Positions 7,047-8,717 of a DNA stretch of 8,717 nt are shown piece by piece. The notes beneath the pieces were generated by a model. It searched no databases and was not told where the DNA came from. It was given only the letters and a program-made list of their open reading frames with translations. Within the stretch, counting starts at the first letter, position 1. Every line of letters begins with the position of its first letter. This DNA is from Deltaproteobacteria bacterium. Its GTDB lineage: Bacteria; Desulfobacterota; Dissulfuribacteria; Dissulfuribacterales; QOAL01. The position numbers and the translations under genes were made by a program. The stretch is taken from contig JALSKY010000248.1 in the NCBI GenBank assembly GCA_026988585.1, positions 1 through 8,717 on the forward strand, written 5' to 3'.

Positions 7047-7649
7047 ATGGCATCACTTAAAGGAACGAGGACAGAGAAAAATCTCCTGGCAGCATTCGTT
7101 GGCGAATCCCAGGCCAGGAATAGATATACCTATTATGCCTCTCAGGCCAAGAAGGAGGGATATGTACAGATATCAGCCATCTTTCAGGAGACAGCAGATC
7201 AGGAGAAGGAGCATGCTAAGAGGCTTTTCAAATTTCTTGAGGGTGGCGAGGTGGAGGTCTGCGGGACTTTCCCTGCAGGTACCATCGGGACAACCCTTGA
7301 AAATCTGAAGGCCGCTGCCAGTGGAGAGAATTACGAGAATACGGTCATGTATCCTGAATTTGCCAATATCGCCAGGGAAGAGGGGTTTGGTGAGATTGCC
7401 TGTGTATTTGAGGCCATTGGCCGTGCTGAGAAATACCATGAGGATCGTTACAATGCATTGGCCAAAAACATAGAGGAGGGCAAGGTCTTCAGGAGGGATG
7501 AGCCGGTTATGTTCATGAAGGTGAGGAAGCACCTGAGAAATGTCCTGCATGTGACCATGCAAAGTCCCATTTTGAATTGCTGGTTGAGTGTTATTAGTTC
7601 TTTTGAGGAAAAAGGAGATCAGTTTGTTTGCGTCTCTTATGTTTTGTAG
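7047..7649 (+). CDS. rbr: Rubrerythrin with intact diiron domain and frameshifted rubredoxin tail
   Basis: Rubrerythrin reduces hydrogen peroxide to water in the cytoplasm of anaerobes. The ferritin-like four-helix domain is complete, and its diiron ligands are all visible: E20, E53 and H56 (ExxH), E94, E97, and E128 with H131. The normal sequence continues to about residue 155 (GKVFRRDEPVM). There the protein should enter WKCxxCGYVHEG, the start of the rubredoxin-like Fe(Cys)4 domain, but it instead reads an unrelated tail to a stop at 7647-7649. The true tail is found in another frame (next entry). The product would keep the diiron site but lose its built-in electron-transfer domain. Rubredoxin-less relatives exist, so partial function is possible. 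GGAGG (7034-7038) sits 8 nt before the ATG. A sequencing error cannot be ruled out. Confidence 0.88.
   Translation: MASLKGTRTEKNLLAAFVGESQARNRYTYYASQAKKEGYVQISAIFQETADQEKEHAKRLFKFLEGGEVEVCGTFPAGTIGTTLENLKAAASGENYENTVMYPEFANIAREEGFGEIACVFEAIGRAEKYHEDRYNALAKNIEEGKVFRRDEPVMFMKVRKHLRNVLHVTMQSPILNCWLSVISSFEEKGDQFVCVSYVL
7505..7597 (+). pseudogene. Out-of-frame remnant of the rubrerythrin rubredoxin domain
   Basis: Read from 7505, this stretch gives GYVHEGEEAPEKCPACDH and then AKSHFELLVECY up to a TAG at 7595-7597. This is the normal end of a rubrerythrin. It carries the second metal-binding knuckle CPAC (7541-7552), but the first CxxC is absent in every frame. The join to the upstream frame falls on GGTTATG (7505-7511). 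That word would normally occur twice, in the codons for P-V-M and again in those for G-Y-V. Loss of one copy and the WKCxxC codons between is exactly 25 bp, which explains both the missing knuckle and the frameshift. Confidence 0.8.
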
Positions 7650-7714
7650 ATTTTTTTAATGGTTGGTTGTTTGTCAGCCGGAAAAACAAAATTTTAAAAA
7701 AGGAGGAGTTTGTC

Positions 7715-8308
7715 ATGTGTGTAATGGTTACAAAGGAAGCACCGGATTTCACGGCCCAGGCAGTCATGCCTGACGGGTCCATGGGAGAGATAACACTTTC
7801 ATCTTTCAGGGGGGACAAGTATGTCCTGCTCTTTTTCTATCCCCTTGATTTCACATTTGTGTGACCTTCAGAGATCATAGCCTTGGACAAGGCTAACGAG
7901 AAGTTTCAGGAGCTGGGTTGCCAGGTAATAGGGATCTCTGTGGATTCACAGTTCTCCCATTATGCATGGAGAAACACCCCGAGAGATCAGGGTGGAATAG
8001 GTCCTATAAGCTATCCCTTGGCTTCAGATCTCAGCAAGAAGATCTCCCTCTCCTATGGTGTACTTCTCGAAGATGCCGGAATTGCCCTGCGGGGACTTTT
8101 CCTGATAGACAAGAACGGGGTTATCAGGCATCAGCTGGTAAATGATCTGCCTCTTGGCAGAAATTTTGATGAGGCCCTCAGGATCCTTCAGGCACTGCAG
8201 CATCATGAGGAAACCGAGAAGGTGATGCCTGCAAACTGGACCCCTGATAAGGATGCTATGGATCCTACACCTGACGGAGTAAAGGCCTATCTATCCAAGA
8301 ATGCCTGA
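7715..8308 (+). CDS. prxU: Selenocysteine-containing peroxiredoxin (TGA at 7862-7864 read as Sec)
   Basis: This is a Prx1/AhpC-type peroxiredoxin of 197 residues if the in-frame TGA at 7862-7864 is translated as selenocysteine 50. The TGA sits in PLDFTFV-U-PSEI, exactly where the family has the peroxidatic cysteine of PxxxTxxC (P43, T47). Homology continues unbroken in the same frame: LGCQVIGISVDS near 67-78, conserved R126 in ALRGLFLID, and PANWTP at 172-177. The C-terminal resolving cysteine, normally VCP, is Met171 (VMP); other cysteines are C2 and C69. AGGAGGAG (7701-7708) before the ATG at 7715 sets the start, which is better than the unsupported ATG at 7628. The downstream piece alone would have only a TTG at 7883 and no ribosome site. 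It probably detoxifies peroxides alongside rubrerythrin under PerR control. Confidence 0.9.
7862..7903 (+). promoter_or_regulatory. Bacterial SECIS element for the peroxiredoxin UGA
   Basis: Thirteen bases after the TGA, TAGCCTT (7878-7884) and AAGGCTA (7889-7895) form a perfect 7-bp stem closed by the loop GGAC (7885-7888). CTTC (7866-7869) and GAAG (7900-7903) could add a lower stem. The loop starts 20 nt past the UGA and opens with two G residues. This agrees with the known bacterial SECIS layout, in which SelB binds a nearby stem-loop whose apical loop has an early G. The element lies inside the coding region. Confidence 0.75.
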
Positions 8309-8320
8309 TCAGTTGATGCT

Positions 8321-8349
8321 GTTGCAGCTCCCCTTTCGGGAGCTGCAGC
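8321..8349 (+). terminator. Strong hairpin between peroxiredoxin and cytochrome genes
   Basis: GCAGCTCCC (8324-8332) and GGGAGCTGC (8338-8346) form a perfect 9-bp stem with a CTTTC loop, extendable by T-A, T-G and G-C pairs. It lies 15 bp after the peroxiredoxin stop. No T-run follows directly, so it is not a classical intrinsic terminator. It may be an mRNA-stabilising or processing hairpin that separates expression of the two genes, or a weak terminator. Confidence 0.5.
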
Positions 8350-8394
8350 TGACAAGTTTATAGATTTTGACAGATTTACTTAGGGGAGGAAATC

Positions 8395-8717
8395 ATGAAC
8401 TGTGTGGATAAAATTGCACGTTGTTTTTTGGGAGTTGTTGTAGCCGGAATGATGGCGGCCGGTGCAGTTGCAGCTGCAACTGAGGGTTCATACAAGTATG
8501 AGGATTTCAAGAGTCCAAAAAGTTGTAAGGGGTGTCACAAAGAGATCTATCAGCAGTGGAAAAAGAGTCTCATGTCCCAGTCGTTTACCCATGAATGGGA
8601 TCAGGTGGAGTATTTCAAGCTTGCGCTCCCCCATGCAGAAAAGCTGGAGAAGGTCTCTGGCGTAAAGGCTGGCTGTATTGCCTGTCATGCCCCTCTGGCC
8701 TTTCTTGCCGGTGACAT
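8395..8717 (+). CDS. Secreted multihaem c-type cytochrome (5' part, runs off the window)
   Basis: The first 107 residues are visible. They start with a Sec-type signal peptide: basic residues among the first ten (K6, R9), a hydrophobic core FLGVVVAGMMAAGAVAA, and likely cleavage after about residue 28. Two c-type haem sites follow, CKGCH at 44-48 and CIACH at 94-98. The context CHKEIYQQWKKSLMSQS resembles cytochrome c554-like multihaem proteins, in which a CxxCHxxIYxxW pattern is common, so more haem sites are expected beyond the window. The protein would be periplasmic and carry electrons in anaerobic respiration. GGGGAGGA (8383-8390) precedes the ATG by 4 nt. Its link to the stress genes upstream is uncertain because a strong hairpin intervenes. 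Confidence 0.85.
   Translation, partial: MNCVDKIARCFLGVVVAGMMAAGAVAAATEGSYKYEDFKSPKSCKGCHKEIYQQWKKSLMSQSFTHEWDQVEYFKLALPHAEKLEKVSGVKAGCIACHAPLAFLAGD

Noticed and set aside
7500..7597. Programmed ribosomal frameshift in rubrerythrin
   Set aside because: Changing frame would still leave the first CxxC of the rubredoxin domain missing, so a deletion is the better explanation.
7628..7864. A separate 78-residue protein ending at the TGA
   Set aside because: The ATG at 7628 has no ribosome site; the real start is ATG 7715 behind AGGAGGAG. The TGA is at the catalytic position and the frame continues with peroxiredoxin sequence.
7715..8308. Peroxiredoxin as a nonsense-mutated pseudogene
   Set aside because: The stop codon is TGA, is placed exactly at the catalytic Cys, has a SECIS-like hairpin at the right distance, and no other damage is visible in the gene.
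8367..8372. TTGACA as -35 box of the cytochrome gene
   Set aside because: A -10 box at normal spacing would fall on the ribosome site and start codon (8390-8395).
1..8717. CRISPR arrays, tRNA or rRNA genes, insertion sequences
   Set aside because: No regularly spaced repeats, tRNA-like cloverleaf, rRNA sequence or transposase was seen anywhere in the window.

Overview
The window looks like the chromosome of an anaerobic bacterium with high respiratory capacity, most likely a sulfate reducer or relative in Desulfobacterota (the former Deltaproteobacteria). This is inferred from a PerR, rubrerythrin and peroxiredoxin cluster, a multihaem c-type cytochrome, and a selenocysteine codon in the peroxiredoxin. 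No marker gene fixes the species.

Positions 1-3503, all on the + strand, are housekeeping: the 3' end of an acetyl-CoA synthetase gene followed by a convincing intrinsic terminator, then galU (UDP-glucose synthesis) and priA (replication restart helicase). A small three-helix membrane protein of unknown function follows (3567-4001). It converges with a - strand pair, yjbQ (UPF0047) then a TraB/PrgY-family membrane protein (5834 down to 4198). An AT-rich stretch (5835-6200) separates this pair from the divergent perR. It holds a doubtful 61-codon - strand ORF, overlapping inverted repeats, and the perR promoter with a Fur/PerR-like palindrome.

Positions 6201-8717, on the + strand, form an oxidative-stress island. 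PerR has every metal-binding residue of Bacillus PerR at a constant offset, including the Asp that distinguishes PerR from Fur. Next come a small cysteine-containing winged-helix regulator, rubrerythrin, a peroxiredoxin, and the start of a secreted multihaem cytochrome. GATAAT words recur in the gaps before perR, the small regulator and rubrerythrin, which is compatible with a shared PerR regulon.

Two features here would be missed by automatic annotation. First, the peroxiredoxin gene is split by an in-frame TGA exactly at the peroxidatic cysteine. A stem-loop with a GGAC loop lies 20 nt after that TGA, so this is almost certainly one selenoprotein (7715-8308, Sec50) and not two ORFs. Its usual C-terminal resolving cysteine is a methionine. 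Second, the rubrerythrin gene has a complete diiron domain, but its rubredoxin tail is disrupted. The pattern fits a 25-bp deletion between two GGTTATG repeats, which removed the first CxxC and shifted the frame; the remaining tail is still readable in another frame up to 7597.
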